Of a stretch of 64,000 nucleotides of DNA, positions 37,901 through 55,701 are shown in pieces. This DNA comes from Clavelina lepadiformis (lineage: Eukaryota; Chordata; Ascidiacea; Aplousobranchia; Clavelinidae): NCBI RefSeq assembly GCF_947623445.1, contig NC_135247.1, forward strand, positions 13,642,501-13,706,500, written 5' to 3'. The notes beneath the pieces were generated by a model, which was not told the origin of the DNA, ran no database searches, and worked only from the letters and a program-made list of their open reading frames with translations. The first letter of the stretch is position 1; each line of letters begins with the position of its first letter. The position numbers and the translations under genes were made by a program.

Positions 37901-40706
37901 ATATAACCCATTCGTTCACCGTTATCACATCAGACTTACCCTGGGCCTATCTAACAAATAGGTTAGGAGAATTTGTCCAAAAATTTCTTGTCAGCTTGCT
38001 CATGGAACTGTTGGAGCATTTGGCTCACTATAATGTGACTTGGGTGCGATGCCTTACTGCGTTGCCATTACACGATAGCAATTTATGCAAGAATATTAAG
38101 GACTTGCTGCCACAAAAATTATGTAGTTCCACTTGAACGAATTTCGAATATATTTGTTTCCCCAAACAGTTAAGTTTCACTGGTCACAAATATGTTGTCC
38201 GATATGGCTTTTAATATGACACACTAGCTTTTTTGAATAGTTTGCTTTGTTTTGAAAAAATGTAATTAAATGAGAGTTTAATGTCATTTGGTCACATTGA
38301 GTTCATTTGTTCAACAAAGAATATTTATTCACCCATTCAGGTTTGGCTTTGTGTCATCTTAACTCTAAAAAGATTTTTAAAGAATTTTCAACATCGAAAT
38401 CAAAAATGTGTTATTGCAAAAAATAACGAAGGCTTTTTTGGCTTTATACTGCTAGTTAATGCAAAGACACAATATTCTCATTTCTGATACCATTGCAGTG
38501 CATATATCTTCAGAACAGAAAACAAATTCCCTTTCTGCTTTAGGTAGACATAAAAAAGAATGAATGGGACATTTTTTATGCTTACTGGTGCTTTAGGGCC
38601 TGTAGGCCCATCCGAAGCCCTATCTAAAACAATGCAAAGTACCATATTTCAATTTGAATTTGCTTCTAAACAAGCCCGGTCACCTGGCTGAGTTTTTGTA
38701 TCCGCCGAGATGTAGGACAAAAGGACTTAACGCAGTATTTTGAGCAAATTCTCCTATCTGGAATTCTCACACCAAATGCTTCAACTTTTTAACAACTTTT
38801 TTCCTTGTATTTTTCCAAAAAATCAGCCAAAAAGCCTTAACTTTGAACCAACACAAAACGTCAACTTTAGCCTGAATCTACACTCCGCACACGCCATAAC
38901 AACAGCAAACATTCACAATTTGAGGTCGCGTGCGCACTGGACCGGAACCATTGATACTTTTTCTATAGTGACGTCTTGCATGCGACCTTCGTCACAATCG
39001 CCGGGTTGCCGTTTTAAAACTGCTCAAAATGGTACTACAGGCCCTTTACCTACTTTTTTCGGTATGAAGTATATAAAGTTTTTTTAAAGAAAAGTTTTTT
39101 TTTATTTAGAAAAATATTTGATGATTGCAATGAGACTACTGTTACTACTGTAGATAAAAATCCTAATCATTTTAGATGAGAATTTTGGTTAATTCTAGGT
39201 GTTCCAACACTTTTCCTCTGCTGAAACTCTGATTATTGTTGAAGATGATTTGGAAATATCTCCAGATTTTTTCTCCTACTTTTTTGCCTTGTATGATCTA
39301 TTTATGAAAGATCAATCCTTGTATTGTGTGTCTGCTTGGAACGATAATGGAAAACAAGGTCTGATAGATGAAAGTGGAAATAACATCTTATATCGTTCAG
39401 ATTTTTTTCCAGGACTTGGATGGATGCTAAAGGCAAGGCAAACTATGTGTTTTGAACATTTTTTCATGTACAGTGTTATCGATTATTTTACAACATTTTG
39501 TAAAAATTTGGCTTTGCTTATACAGTAGTTTCAAAACTGTTTATTAAACATTTTGGGTGTTGCACTTGGTCACATCCATTAAATTATTAGTTTGTTAAAG
39601 TCGCATTTGTCGGATGATCTTAACCTCCAGCATTCATCTGTAAACGAAAACCCGGACAAAATCAAAAATGATGTGATATATATCAAAAGGAATTAAAAGG
39701 TTAACAGAACATCCAGCCAATAATTTTTTTTAATTTTGCTATCACATCAGGCAATTTACCATTATATGCGTTATTGCTAAATTTTTGTAAGTTGAGTGCT
39801 TGAGTTGGCTAATCCAAATTAATCTTGTTTTCCAAGACTGCTAAATTTTAAATCATCTTAAAGATTTGCTGGAAAAATTCCTGAGTGTGGGGCCCCTCCA
39901 AGTAGGCGCTCATGTCTTACACTGCATATGCCTTAAGAATATGTAATTGTAGTTATTGGGCGTTAGGAGGTAGTAATAACAGTAGAACGAGTACTGTACG
40001 GTAGTATAATCATGGTGCAAATGTTTTTTAGTAGACTCGAATTTTTTGCCTTGCAAGTCTTGAATATTGTTTAGCAACCAGTTATTTTTACATTACCGCT
40101 ATGTACCAGGTGCACAATGCCATGTGTATTAAGTAATTAACGTTTAACTCGTGGTCATAGTTTTTAAATGTAAATTTTGTGTAATTACAGAAATCAACCT
40201 GGATGGAATGGAAGGAAAAGTGGCCATCTGCTTATTGGGACGATTGGGTGCGTGAACCTAGTCAGCGAAAAGAAAGAGCATGCATTAGACCGGAAATATC
40301 TAGAACCAAAACGTTTGGTAAAATCGGTGTCAGCAATGGTCAGTTTTATGAGAAGCATTTGAAACATATCATACTCAACAGTGTGGTTGTAGACTGGGCC
40401 GACGTTGACCTATCTTACCTAAATAAAGTCAAGTACGACAAAGAGTTTTTGAAAAAGGTCTACAAGTCACCTTTAATATCTCTTCAAAGTCTTCAGACTC
40501 AAACCTTTCCCCCAAGCAGCACTTTAAGACTAGAATATATTGATACATCATCTTTTGTAAACTGTGCAAAGATTTTAGGCGTGATGGAAGATTTTAAAGC
40601 CGGTGTAGCACGGACAGCCTACCATGGCGTTGTAACCGTTATCCATCACTCTCGGCGAATTTACATTGCCCCAAAGCAGCCTTGGAGTGGTTATAACCCA
40701 AGATAG
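31978..40706 (+). CDS. MGAT1: Alpha-1,3-mannosyl-glycoprotein 2-beta-N-acetylglucosaminyltransferase (MGAT1)
   Basis: Golgi type II membrane enzyme (GnT I) that adds GlcNAc to Man5GlcNAc2 and so opens the path to hybrid and complex N-glycans. Exons: 31978-32136, probably 32390-32437, 32781-32921, 35585-35752, 37038-37145, 39199-39432 and 40191-40706. All junctions are phase 0; length is about 457 residues (441 without the optional second exon), against about 445 in mammals. Seen: a short basic tail, a signal-anchor (about residues 8-30), a stem, then the catalytic domain with IPVLVLVYNRPSVSRCLDLL, VSQDGNHQET, the metal-binding EDD (about 223-225), CVSAWNDNGKQ, DFFPGLGWML, WDDWVRE and RPEISRTKTFG. 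The intron after residue K286 starts with GC (AAAG/gcaagg). Exon 2 is uncertain: its donor would be ATT/gttgag, because reading further meets TAA. Confidence 0.95.
35959..36440. repeat. Dispersed GGTACT-rich repeat, copy 1
   Basis: Starts CAGAGGTGGGCAGTACCGAGG and holds many GGTACT/AGTACC words, then ATTGCACTTGCAACAGGATCCG. Partly matching copies are near 42530-42870 (GCACTTGGAGCAGGGTCCG) and 60840-61040. It is probably an old transposon, located in an MGAT1 intron. Ends were not resolved. Confidence 0.45.
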
Positions 40707-41118
40707 CACTCCCTTTGAATGCTTCCCCCGAAAGCTACTCCATGCCAATAATGCTTCCGGTTTTCTATGTTACGATATGGTACCGTCAAGGCATGAGCTA
40801 CTTTTTTAAATTGAATAGTTCAGTAGGAAGTTTGGTCCACCGATTGTTTGATAATAATTAATATTCAACGTTATTGAGTTAACGTTGTTCATAGTTCTGC
40901 TCTTCCTATCTGTTTTATGCGTACTATCTTGATATGATATGTTTTGGGTTTGGTGGCCGTGCTAACCTTCCACCATTAGCCATTTTTTCCCGTTGGCTGA
41001 ATGTTTGGGAGCGTATTGCTTATTTGACATGTACACCAAGAGGTTAGCACCATAGTTTTCGCTCTCCACATTCAATGGCAAAAAAACAACACAATGTGTA
41101 TGTTGCCAAAGGTTATGT
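40707..41118. other. MGAT1 3' flank
   Basis: No gene is supported. A weak inverted pair (GTGCTAACCT near 40959 and AGGTTAGCAC near 41041) may be a small decayed MITE. A similar word lies near 9260. Confidence 0.35.
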
Positions 41119-41126
41119 AACTACAC

Positions 41127-41813
41127 TAGGGTTACCATATTTTATAATGCACAATCCTTGACAAACGTACCTCAGTTGCATTGATCAACTTTATAATATT
41201 GCCAAAGTACATTGCCGCCATTGCTTTTGTGATAAACACGACACAATACATAAACAGCAAAGAAATGTTGCATTGCAATACACAAATGCAAGTTTTCTTC
41301 TATATAGTAAAATTTATGAAAACGAAAATTAGCACAATTTTTACAAAATATGCTCCAAGGGATTTACAAGTAATGAACGTATAACAGTTTATGAATAATA
41401 CTCTACTCTCCCTCATACCAATCGTACTTTTCCGAAGATCTGATTTGTTTCAACAAGCTCTTGTTAGACTTCAAAAACACATAAAATTTTCCACAAAACA
41501 TACTTTGTACTGAAGTGTTGAAATTCCTTTCATTCTATCAATGGTCATCTTATCTCTTTTTTAAAAATCTTATGTTAAAAGGTAGTAAACAAGTCACGGC
41601 GTAAACGAGTTGCTGACAGCTTTTTGACGAGCTGAGAATGTTCGTGACCTAGAAAAAATTTGAAAAAAGGTGGCAACCTAGAAAAACTTGAAGTAAAATA
41701 CAATTCTAAAAAATCCCGGACTTTTAAGTACATTTTAGCATTTCTCCCTGACGCAGATTGAAACACTAAATTCCCTGACATGTCAGGGAAAATCCTGACG
41801 TATGGCAACCCTA
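41127..41813. mobile_element. Non-autonomous hAT element, 687 bp
   Basis: Ends are TAGGGTTACCATA on the left and TATGGCAACCCTA on the right, an inverted pair with one mismatch. Flanks are AACTACAC at 41119-41126 and 41814-41821, a perfect 8-bp duplication. It has no coding capacity. The right half contains a local palindrome around CCCTGACATGTCAGGG. Confidence 0.85.
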
Positions 41814-43689
41814 AACTACACTGTTTTAGGTGGGAAGTATTTTATTTCGGATTATCTATATTTTCAGCATTCTGTCTTTCCGTGAAAAAAATTAATTTAT
41901 TTTTGTGTTGTTACAAAAGGAACACTTGTTTTGTTTATGGAAAAGTAAAGCACGTAGGCCTCCGCTTTTCGAAAGGAGCGCCTTGACAGAGTTCTCTTGT
42001 TGATCACATGTTACCTTCCGCTTACTATTCCTTTGTGCAATTAAACCAAATGCATTTCACTGACGACTTAGCATATTTACACGTCATGCTGACGCACCAC
42101 TTATGTTGCTTTACTCACGCAGAAAGACCGGTGTAGTATACATGGAACTGCTTGCAATCTAATGTTATTGCGCCACATTAAACTGAGTATATTTATATTG
42201 AGATATAATGACTGCTTTATCTTTGATTGTGTTTTTTGACCGATTACTGTTGCTACCGCCGTAATTAAAAGATATGTTGTGCGAAAATCCTGGGAGGAAA
42301 ATTTGCACTGGCCGTCAACAACACAATGAAAAGCAGATGGCATCATAAGAAGCTTTGAAAATCCAGAAGTAGTTATCCAAGGAGAGCCCCAAGCGAGTCC
42401 ATTTTTTGCTAACAACGTGGTCAGTTGAGTAAACTGTAGCCATGAAGGTACCCTGAAGAAATTCTTTGTAATCAAATGAAAAATTGGTATCCACCGGAAC
42501 TTGCACAAAAGACGAGCTCGGTATGATGGTAAATGGGGTTTGAACGGTACTATACCACCTAATTACTGCACTGCGGTACTTAAGGAAAACGCAGTCGAAC
42601 CCCTGTACCGAATTATTTTTTTTCAAAAAATTTCTGTTGGTCCCGGTACTTAGTGATTACTAAAACATTTTAAGAAATAGGCCTACCGGTATGATTTTCG
42701 GAAGTTCATTTTAATGAAACCTTAATGCCAATTATAGCGTTTGTTGTTGTTTTTTAATATAAAATGCAAGGAGTAATTTCACTAACGTTTTTACTTATAG
42801 TAGCCTTTATCGGAAAAAATTGCACTTGGAGCAGGGTCCGTTATATCCTATATTAATTACAGACCTATTTCTTCGAAACAGAATGACTATTTCTCCGTAA
42901 GTAGCACGCAACCCGTAAATAAAGAAAGGCGCTTAGGTTGGCTGTCGTTTTATGTTTTTAACGAAAAGCTTGGCAATATAGCTTCTGTGAAAGGTTTTTT
43001 CTATTTTTTTTTTTCGGCTATCCAACGTCTGAAAACTTACCACTTTGGTAAACGTAAAAAAATTAAAATGCGTCTAAAATCAACAGAGTTTACGGAAACA
43101 ATGATAAAAACATTTACTTGCGGAACCGAAAGCGAAGTTTTTTTTCCAGATACCCAAATTCAACTTCAGGAAACGCCGAAATAGCCTTTGGTCAAACGCC
43201 AGGGGTCACCGAAGTGCGATAACTGAGCTTGTATGAACGGGAAGCCGGAAACGGTCACCGAATGCCTATTTTCTCAAGTTGTGTGGCTAAAAAGTGGTAA
43301 AACGAGTGCGATTTTCGAGCTACTTTAATCATTTTCCGGTAAAATAGTCATTCACTAAGTTTTAATAGGCGTATGTTTGGATGAAAGAAAAATTTAAGGC
43401 TCGAGCGATGAGAAATCAGGCCTAGAATTAAGTCTTATATAAGTGGTTCAATTTTTGCAAAACTTCAATGACTCAAGTCATTACAATTCTATTCTTTTGT
43501 ATTTTAGTTGCATGACTTTTTATTTCATGGAAATTGTAACTTTCTTGCCCGCTTTTAAAGAAAAAAAAAATGTCTGGTGCAGAAATGCGCAATTAGGCTA
43601 GGCCGAGCCTAAATGACGGCATGGTTTGAGTATATAGTAAGGGTCTACTCTAGCATTTGACAGGGAGTCCGAAATTTTTTGTGCGTGTG

Positions 43690-43815
43690 CAGCTTTGTGA
43701 TATGTGTTAGTCATTGAACGCTGGCGGGGCAGCTTCCGTTTCGATACCCAGTGGCGCCAAACCTTTGTGATGCCCTTGGGTAAGGCATTAACGCCTGGAC
43801 TGCAAAGTATGCCAG
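43690..43815 (+). repeat. SINE-like fragment (tRNA-derived type)
   Basis: Contains a B-box-like GTTTCGATACCC followed by AGTGGCGCCAAACC and AAGGCATTAACGC. These words recur in the second copy at 44612-44755. It is a fragment of a short interspersed repeat, not a tRNA gene: no cloverleaf can be drawn. Confidence 0.4.
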
Positions 43816-44611
43816 TTTTCACTGACACCTTGGGATTTTTGGAGACACTGGTTTGCCGCGGTGTACGTGCGATGCCGTTATAAAAAAAATCGGGTATGCT
43901 CTTGCCATGCTCTGCAGTCTGGGTTAACTACGCTTGCTGCGGTTCAGTGGAGTGCTCTTATTGTCATTCCTTAGTATACCATTAGTTTATGATATAATAT
44001 AATGTATTGTCAACATAAAACGTCAGATGACGTAAGGTAAGAACGGAACAGAAGAGTTATGAGAATCACGCTCCAGCACTGCTTACGTCGAATGACCTTG
44101 TCGGTCGGTCTCATGCTAACAGCTATATATGCTAACAGCTCATGCTATATGGCTGGCTATTAGTTTATGATATATTTTTTTTGTTAAGTCAGTCCGTCGT
44201 ACAGTCAAGGGAGTTCACCTTCGCATTTATAGGAAGTGAAATGAATGGTGAAGTGAGGTGAAATGAGAAAACTTAAAAAAGGGAGGGATCGCCATTCCTT
44301 GTCTGACATAGTGGAAAGCATGGCAACTGCACCCTCAAGATTTATAAACACGGTGCTTGCTGCACCCGGACTTTTTACAATTAACTCTTAAAAATGAAGC
44401 CCACTGGCCCTGTGTTTTGCCTACAAGGCTACAAAATTCACCCAGAGCAGCTCGATTTTAAGATTGCTTTGAAAAAGGCCAACATTTTTAAAAACTCCAT
44501 CTAATTTTTATATTGGTCTAATTTGCCTCCCTCAACAGTTGCCCAAAACGTTTAAATGCATAGAAGGCAAAGTTTTGCGGTTTTACGCCTCAAAAACTTC
44601 TCGAAATGAAA

Positions 44612-44755
44612 TGTACTAGCTCTTTAGCCAAGTGGTTCGACCACTAGCCTTGCAGTAAATGTGGCTCATGTCCCATGTTTGATACCGAGTGGCGCTATAC
44701 CCTTGTGCAAGGCATTAGCAGCACTTGTTCCTGTTCAGTGGACAGTTCTAAATTC
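44612..44755 (+). repeat. SINE-like fragment (tRNA-derived type), second copy
   Basis: An A-box-like TAGCCAAGTGGTTCGACC near 44624 and a B-box-like GTTTGATACC near 44679 are spaced as in tRNA-derived SINEs. AGTGGCGCTATACCC, AAGGCATTAGC and CTGTTCAGTGGACAG follow. The tail word also resembles one near 575-600. Confidence 0.45.
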
Positions 44756-45559
44756 GGGCAATACTATACAAAGAAGAGATGACTATTTCATCCGAAGTAG
44801 GTCAGGCAGCCCGTTGTGAAAGATTGGCAGTTAAGTTAGGAGAATGATTATGTAAAAAGTTTATTTTAGCTATTTAAGCTTTTATTGAAGTTATAGTTCT
44901 ATGAGAAAGTGAACTTAGGTTAGGTTTAGGTTGCTATGATATAACATTTACGTTAGGTTAACAAAAAACTGTAAGAAATAGCTTCGAAGGCACAATTTTT
45001 TTCGGGTATATAGTGGCTGCCTAAAAAAAACAATAAAAAACTGTGGCAAGTTTGGTAACTAGGGCTCAATTATCGCTGGGTTTTAGTCGTGCAAAAACTT
45101 CCCTCATTTCAATAATAAAGTTAATATTGTGCCATATTACCATATACAACTCGATTAAACAGTGAAAAACTGATTATCAGCAATGGCAATGCTCGCTCAA
45201 TTTGCTTGGTTGGAATTCTTAAGTACTCCCAACACTTATCAGAACGACATGCAGCCTGCCTTGTTTAAATTTCTCCTGTTCTTAACTATAGTATTTGATT
45301 TATAACACTAAACCTGGAGTTTTAATAGTATGAAAAAATCCAAAATTTATAGTCGATAAGGAGTCGCTAACACGAAAATATGATGAACGAAAAGGACTAA
45401 AAATGTAAAACCGCGTATGGCCCAAAAATTGGGTTTGTGATAAGGCATGGCTGAATGACCCCAACTTGCCTAAACACACTAATGATTGGGCTTGATGAAC
45501 TGTGAACTGGACTGAAGAATCTATTATAATAGCGCTCATCCAATTTTCACGTGTTTATA

Positions 45560-45742
45560 ATTAATATCATTGGTGACACAGATCAACGCTGTCTCGATAG
45601 AACGGGTGGTGTAATAGTCAGATTAGTATGTGTCAAAGAGTGCTTGGTCTTTCAGGTGTCAATGAACTTGAGCGGACATACTCGCTCCAGCACTTTAGAC
45701 AGAAATGGGAGCTGGTATATAGGTCGGTAGTGGTGTACCTCA
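45560..45742 (-). mobile_element. LINE reverse-transcriptase fragment
   Basis: On the minus strand a frame reads YRPIYQLPFLSKVLERV, the entry of the reverse-transcriptase domain in L2/CR1-type LINEs. After a stop, another frame gives an IETALICVTNDI-like stretch, the next conserved block. It is broken and short, so a dead relic. Confidence 0.6.
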
Positions 45743-47023
45743 TTAGAAGACAATTATTACGCCTTTAGTAACAACGTTTTTGTGCGTCCACACTTCTGCA
45801 CTGTAAAAAGAAATAATACTCGGGGCCACCAGACTGCGGAGTATGGCCATTTTCAGTGGTATCTTGCGTGTGCTAAAAATGACAACTGTGGCCACACAAA
45901 AATGTTTAGTTCTAATTGAAATGTGCAGTGACACAGTAATGTACAGTCTCACTTACTCAATTTTTAAATGAAATGAAAATTAATTGCATAGAAATTCGAT
46001 TCAAGTAAGCAACTGCAAAATTACTCGCCTAAAGTGTGCCATGGAAATTAACCGTAAGAGTTCACGGAAAACAATATTGAGTGTGCCTATGTCAAAAACA
46101 TTTTTTCAAGCAAACTTTTAACCGGAGTATTTATTATTTTCTGTTGGACGCTGCTTATACTTTCGGGTCTGGTCATAGTGTATATACACCTATTCTGCCT
46201 ATTTTTTTTTAGTTTTGTCCGCAACAGGTAGTGTTTTTAAAACAAACATGGTGAAATGTTTTGATGTTGCCAAAGCTAGGGATTCTGTACCAAATAATGA
46301 ATTTTGACATTGAGGTAGGAAGTATCTCACTGTCTTCGTCGGACTCAAGCAAGCAGTTCACACACAGTTTTGGTGTTTTTTAGCACTACTGCACATAAAG
46401 ATTGATTTTGTTGATACTGATGTTTATGTCAAACATTTTAAATAACGATAGTGACTGTCGCGAAAACTGCTAACTGAAAGATTTGTTGGATCTTTAACAA
46501 ATTTATTTCTTAAAATGCCTGTAAAGGTTCAAGTCGCAATGTATACAAAGCTGTCTGAAATGACGTCACATGTGAGCATGATCTGGGGTAACAATAAATG
46601 TATTGCCGACGATAACAAAATATGAACACGCTTAACAGTTAAATACTCTTAGAACATCAAATGAGAGTTTTGCTTTATACGTCCAACCTATGATAAGCTT
46701 ACACAGAAAGCACCGATGAAATGTTCATAACACAACTGTAACGCGACTAAAACTTGACAATGATTCCTCTTCGCTCGAGCCCCACTTTTCAAGCTATAGT
46801 ATTGGTACAACTTCTTCAAATGAAGCATGCTGTAAACGACTTGCCCAAAAGCATTACAATGGAAGCAACTGCAAGCACACCCAGCGCTATAACCACTCAA
46901 CTATCCAGCCGTTAATTATATATATTTCTATAGATATTTTGATGAATCAGGGTTTGTCATTAATTGAGTAATATTGTTATCTGTATTGTAAAACAGCATT
47001 TATGCTGTTATAAACCTGCAGAA

Positions 47024-48401
47024 ATGCTTATGGGAAGAAGCTTGCAACGTTTTTCAAGTAAGCTAATCTCTTTATTTGACGGTAATTTTTTATAATTATC
47101 GTGTTTGCCGTTACTTTATGCTTATTTTGTTTTGCAGATGTTTTAAAATCTATGACACAGCGTAGAGGGATCAGTGAGTTTGCGAAACAAATGGGGTATA
47201 AGCCGAAACTTTCTGATGTACCTGTTGCCAGAATTCAGCACTGGAAGAACATCGGTTGTTTTGTTGGAGCTGGTATACTTTTTTACGATGTAAGTGTGGA
47301 TTGACAAACAGGATAACTGAAAGTGATATTATTTAATTATGCTTTTAATAAATTTAATACCTTTAACAAAAATGCAACTTAACTTCTAAAAGCATGTAAA
47401 CATGTTACTGGTTTGTTTAATATGGACCAATGCAAACACAAACTTAAATTGCTAAGTATGTTACTGTCTGTGCATAATATTTTGACTATCTTTAAGCAAA
47501 AATAAAATAGTAAAAACGTTTGTGAACATAGCTGCAGCAGCTGCACTGATCGAACTGTGAAGACAAGTCGAATACAGCATAATACATATTCCTAAAATAT
47601 TGAAGTTTTTCGAGAAATTTTATGGTGTGTTGGGCTATTGGCAAAAACACTGTCCAGGACAAAATATATTTCACTGAATGCCATCTACTGAATATATGAA
47701 CTATTAGATTATTATACAGAGATTATATCATATTATAGTTTAGAAAAGAATGTGGAATTGATAATATTTGGTATGCATATCCAGTACAGTGCTTCCTCGA
47801 TTAAATTATCTGGTTGGTCCTAGTTGGGACGTTTTAAGAAATTTGAGTGGAAAGCAAAAAAGCAGAATTCATGTATTTCACAGATAAAACAATTCTTTTG
47901 CGTTACACAATACCTTTTGAATACGAAGCTATCTAAGAGTTTAAAAAAATGTATAGCTATAGCTGCAGTAGCCTTCACTGTTACTGAGTGTTTGTTTTGC
48001 AGTATTATTTCATCAGGTGGTTGAATAATAATCAAATGTCATACATACGAGGTACGGATAATCGAGGAAGCACTGTATTCACCAACATTCGTTAGTCAAA
48101 ATGCTATTCATGTTTGCTCAAACTGGAATAATTTTTGTGACAGCACAATCCTAAAACACATTCCAGCAATGCTGTTATGGTTTAGCTCCACTTCATTGAA
48201 AACCTTTGTTATTAGATTATCACAGACCGGAAAGAACATTACGAGATGCTTATGGAAAACTATGATAAATCGAAGAAGTATTTCAAGCAGAGATTGACTT
48301 TGAGCATTACAGACAAACCAGACATGGACTTTTTGTTGGATCAAGTGTTTCCTCCGAACGTAGGAGAAGAAGATCATCCTGTCATTGTTACAACAGACTG
48401 A
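47024..48401 (+). CDS. Small single-span membrane protein of 123 residues, unrecognised
   Basis: Three exons with matching phases: 47024-47057, 47138-47289 and 48216-48401. The product starts MLMGRSLQRFS, a basic amphipathic start that could be a mitochondrial presequence. A basic segment and one hydrophobic span follow (about residues 48-61, around IGCFVGAGILFYD). The rest is a charged helical C-terminal part (DRKEHYEMLMENYDKSKKYF) ending in an acidic tail (GEEDHPVIVTTD). This layout fits a small mitochondrial inner-membrane or assembly-type protein, but that is inference; I do not recognise the family. The second intron (about 0.93 kb) holds the pogo-like MITE. An internal Met at residue 3 could also serve as start. 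Confidence 0.72.
47787..48075. mobile_element. pogo-like MITE with TA target duplication
   Basis: Perfect terminal inverted repeat: CAGTGCTTCCTCGATTA at the left and TAATCGAGGAAGCACTG at the right, flanked by TA on both sides. The length of 289 bp and the CAGTG...CACTG ends with a TA duplication are typical of pogo/Tigger-type Tc1-mariner MITEs. It lies within an intron of the 123-aa gene. Confidence 0.88.
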
Positions 48402-48781
48402 ATTGTTTTATTGTAATTTGTCGGCGCTTGTTTAATACAAATCTATCTATCCCTTTTTTTAGAATTTAACTGTGCTGGTGTGAATTTTGCTAACAGGACT
48501 AAGACGTCACACAATCGCTTCTTGTATTCAGGCAGTTATTCCTGCTGTTGACTGAGTGTACCAGTAACCAAACACGAAAATTGAACGAGTGCAATCAACC
48601 AAGAGACAACAATAGTAATTTTGCTTCCATTTGCAACACTACGTTGGAAGAATTTCAATTGTGAAGGGCTCATGTGGCACATTTTATTACGAAAATAAGC
48701 TGGAATGTAGACATCAAAATCGGAAAAAAGGCAAATGCAACATTTTCATGACAAGTCTGTAAAGAGCTGACATTGTGGAAA

Positions 48782-53583
<4,802 letters not shown>

Positions 53584-55541
53584 AATGTTGAAAATATCTG
53601 ATAAAATTAGGTAAAATAGTGGTCAGGTAACAGTAATTAAAGTTGCAGAAGTATTTACTTTCTTTTTGTCTGTAAACAGCAACAGTAAAAGGCACGTGTT
53701 ATGTTTGTAATAGGAAAATGCTACAATGCTTGGTAAGATGAAATATCACCATTTAAATACACAAAATTATATGGCAAAGACAAATTGTGTTAACAGGGCA
53801 AACAACTTTTAAACATTGTTGAAAATCTAATAGTTACATTAGATTAGCGAGAGGGAGATAATTAGCAACATTTAGAAAACTTTAACTACTCAGTTCAGCA
53901 ACCAGAGGGCAATGAGGTACCACTGCAGCCTGCATATATTTCAGTAAAAAGTCAGAAATATGAGGTGTCTGATGATGGAATACCCAGTAGCTGAACCACG
54001 AAAAACCCAATGCATCAGCAACGAGGGATGATTATTTTAGAACTTTGAATCTTTAAGAACCAAATCCAAAATTATTCGGTTCTAATGTATGGGAGTGGAG
54101 CCGATATTATTCTGATTATATGTATTACCCACATATTTTGACATAAAAACGATATTAAAAGTATTCTGCAAATTTGTCATATATTGATATTTTATACACA
54201 TATACTAGTTCCATTGGTGTTTTATTGTACACTATTTACTTTTTATTTCATCTTATCGATACCTTTTACATTGTCATCCTATCTTTTAAATACCATTTAA
54301 TTAATTATTGATTGTGTTATACTCTGATGAGAGACCTATATACAGCATACATAGTCCATAACATGTCAATCTCTGAATAAATATTATGATTAAATAATAT
54401 ATTATGATTATGATTAAATGATATTATGATCTGCTTTTACTTTGCTAATTGCAACAATTGGGTATAACAAGTTTGGTACTTTCTATTCTCCCCAAGTTAA
54501 ACTATTTAAGGTTAATTTTAAGTTATATTTAAAAAAAATAAATCAAGCTTAGGTTGCTATGTTTTAAATTTCGTGTTAGCTTACCAAGCAAACAAGAAAA
54601 AATGACTGGAGAGAAAAGATTTTTTACGTTGAGTAATGTAAGCTTTAAGTACATTGTATTGTTATTTTCGTCGTTGCATTTCGAAAAAAAAAAACGAAAA
54701 TGCTCCACATTTTAGCAAGATAAAAAACTAATAGGTCTGTGATTGACCAACGAAGCTAACTTAACTCTAGTTGGAAAAAATAAGAAATTTTCCACATAGT
54801 AACGATATAAAGAATCTAACAACATAAATTGTGCAACTTTAAAATCTCCTAGTACGCAGCTAGCAAATCTTTGTTTGTAGCTCGTGTAAATTGGTGCTTT
54901 GGTGAAAAACTGGGCATACTTACAGGTATGAGTGGAAAACACGACAACTGCAACCCAATGTCAACTTTAGGAGGTGCGATCGCTATCATAAGAGATATAC
55001 ACTTTTGCTCTTCCGTTTTGGAAAATCAGAGCACAACATATCATTTTTTTAGAAATCTCACATTTACCGCTGAAAAAAGGGCATACAGGCCTCACTGGAA
55101 AGTTTATATTATTGCCGGAGAAATTTTACGCCCCAACTTTCTGGTACCGAATTGCCATTTTACCGGTATTCTAAAGCTAAACCTAGATATCTGCCATTAG
55201 AGGTCCAGGTCATAGCCTAAGCCTTTGGCTACAATGCAGACATATGGTGAATTGGCCCACATTTGCTGGATAATCGCTATACGGTCAGACTGTGTTATTG
55301 TTTACATTATAATGTTGGGCCTATAGGTTAATTGCAAAGTGTGCTAAGTGCGCGGAGGATGAAAAATCCAGACTGCTTTGCGTGGTTTCTACAAAAATAT
55401 ATCCTTAAACGGTTGATAATTACCATATATAAACTATAGTTTTAAAATATAACTAGTTGATGCTTCTTAACCACTGACTAAAAAAGAAAAATCCTAACTA
55501 GGCCTACACAATTCTTTCGCAAAATAAATGAATAATAGAGA
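53584..55541. other. Intergenic, centrin 5' flank
   Basis: No gene is supported. There are AT-rich tracts and a short TATTATGATTA repetition near 54380-54425. The open frame at 54871-55200 lacks splice support or family resemblance. The centrin promoter should lie just above 53583. Confidence 0.45.
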
Positions 55542-55701
55542 CATAAGATGACATTCTTGGGTTAAGTTTATTTTTAATTTTTTAACACAAGCAGATGTGT
55601 TGAAAAATCACTTCTCAGTACACCCGATAAAGCAAGCTTATGCTTGCAAAAACTTGTGTTGAGAAATTAAAAATAAATTTAACCTAGGGTGTCATCTTAT
55701 G
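55542..55701. mobile_element. Short MITE with long inverted ends
   Basis: About 45 bp at 55542-55592 (CATAAGATGACA ... TTAACACAAG) recurs inverted at 55650-55701 (CTTGTGTT ... TGTCATCTTATG) with a few differences. It is 160 bp with a small central loop. No target duplication was resolved. Confidence 0.65.

Larger units (their letters stand above)
41822..47023. other. Intergenic region with transposon debris
   Basis: No gene is supported over 5.2 kb. It contains copy 2 of the GGTACT-rich repeat (about 42530-42870), two SINE-like pieces and a LINE reverse-transcriptase fragment, listed separately. A poly-pyrimidine/AT-rich stretch near 42990 and TTAGGT-rich words near 44915-44955 are the only other features noted. 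Confidence 0.45.

Noticed and set aside
44612..44755. A tRNA gene
   Set aside because: A- and B-box-like words exist, but no acceptor stem or anticodon arm can be paired; SINE-like instead.
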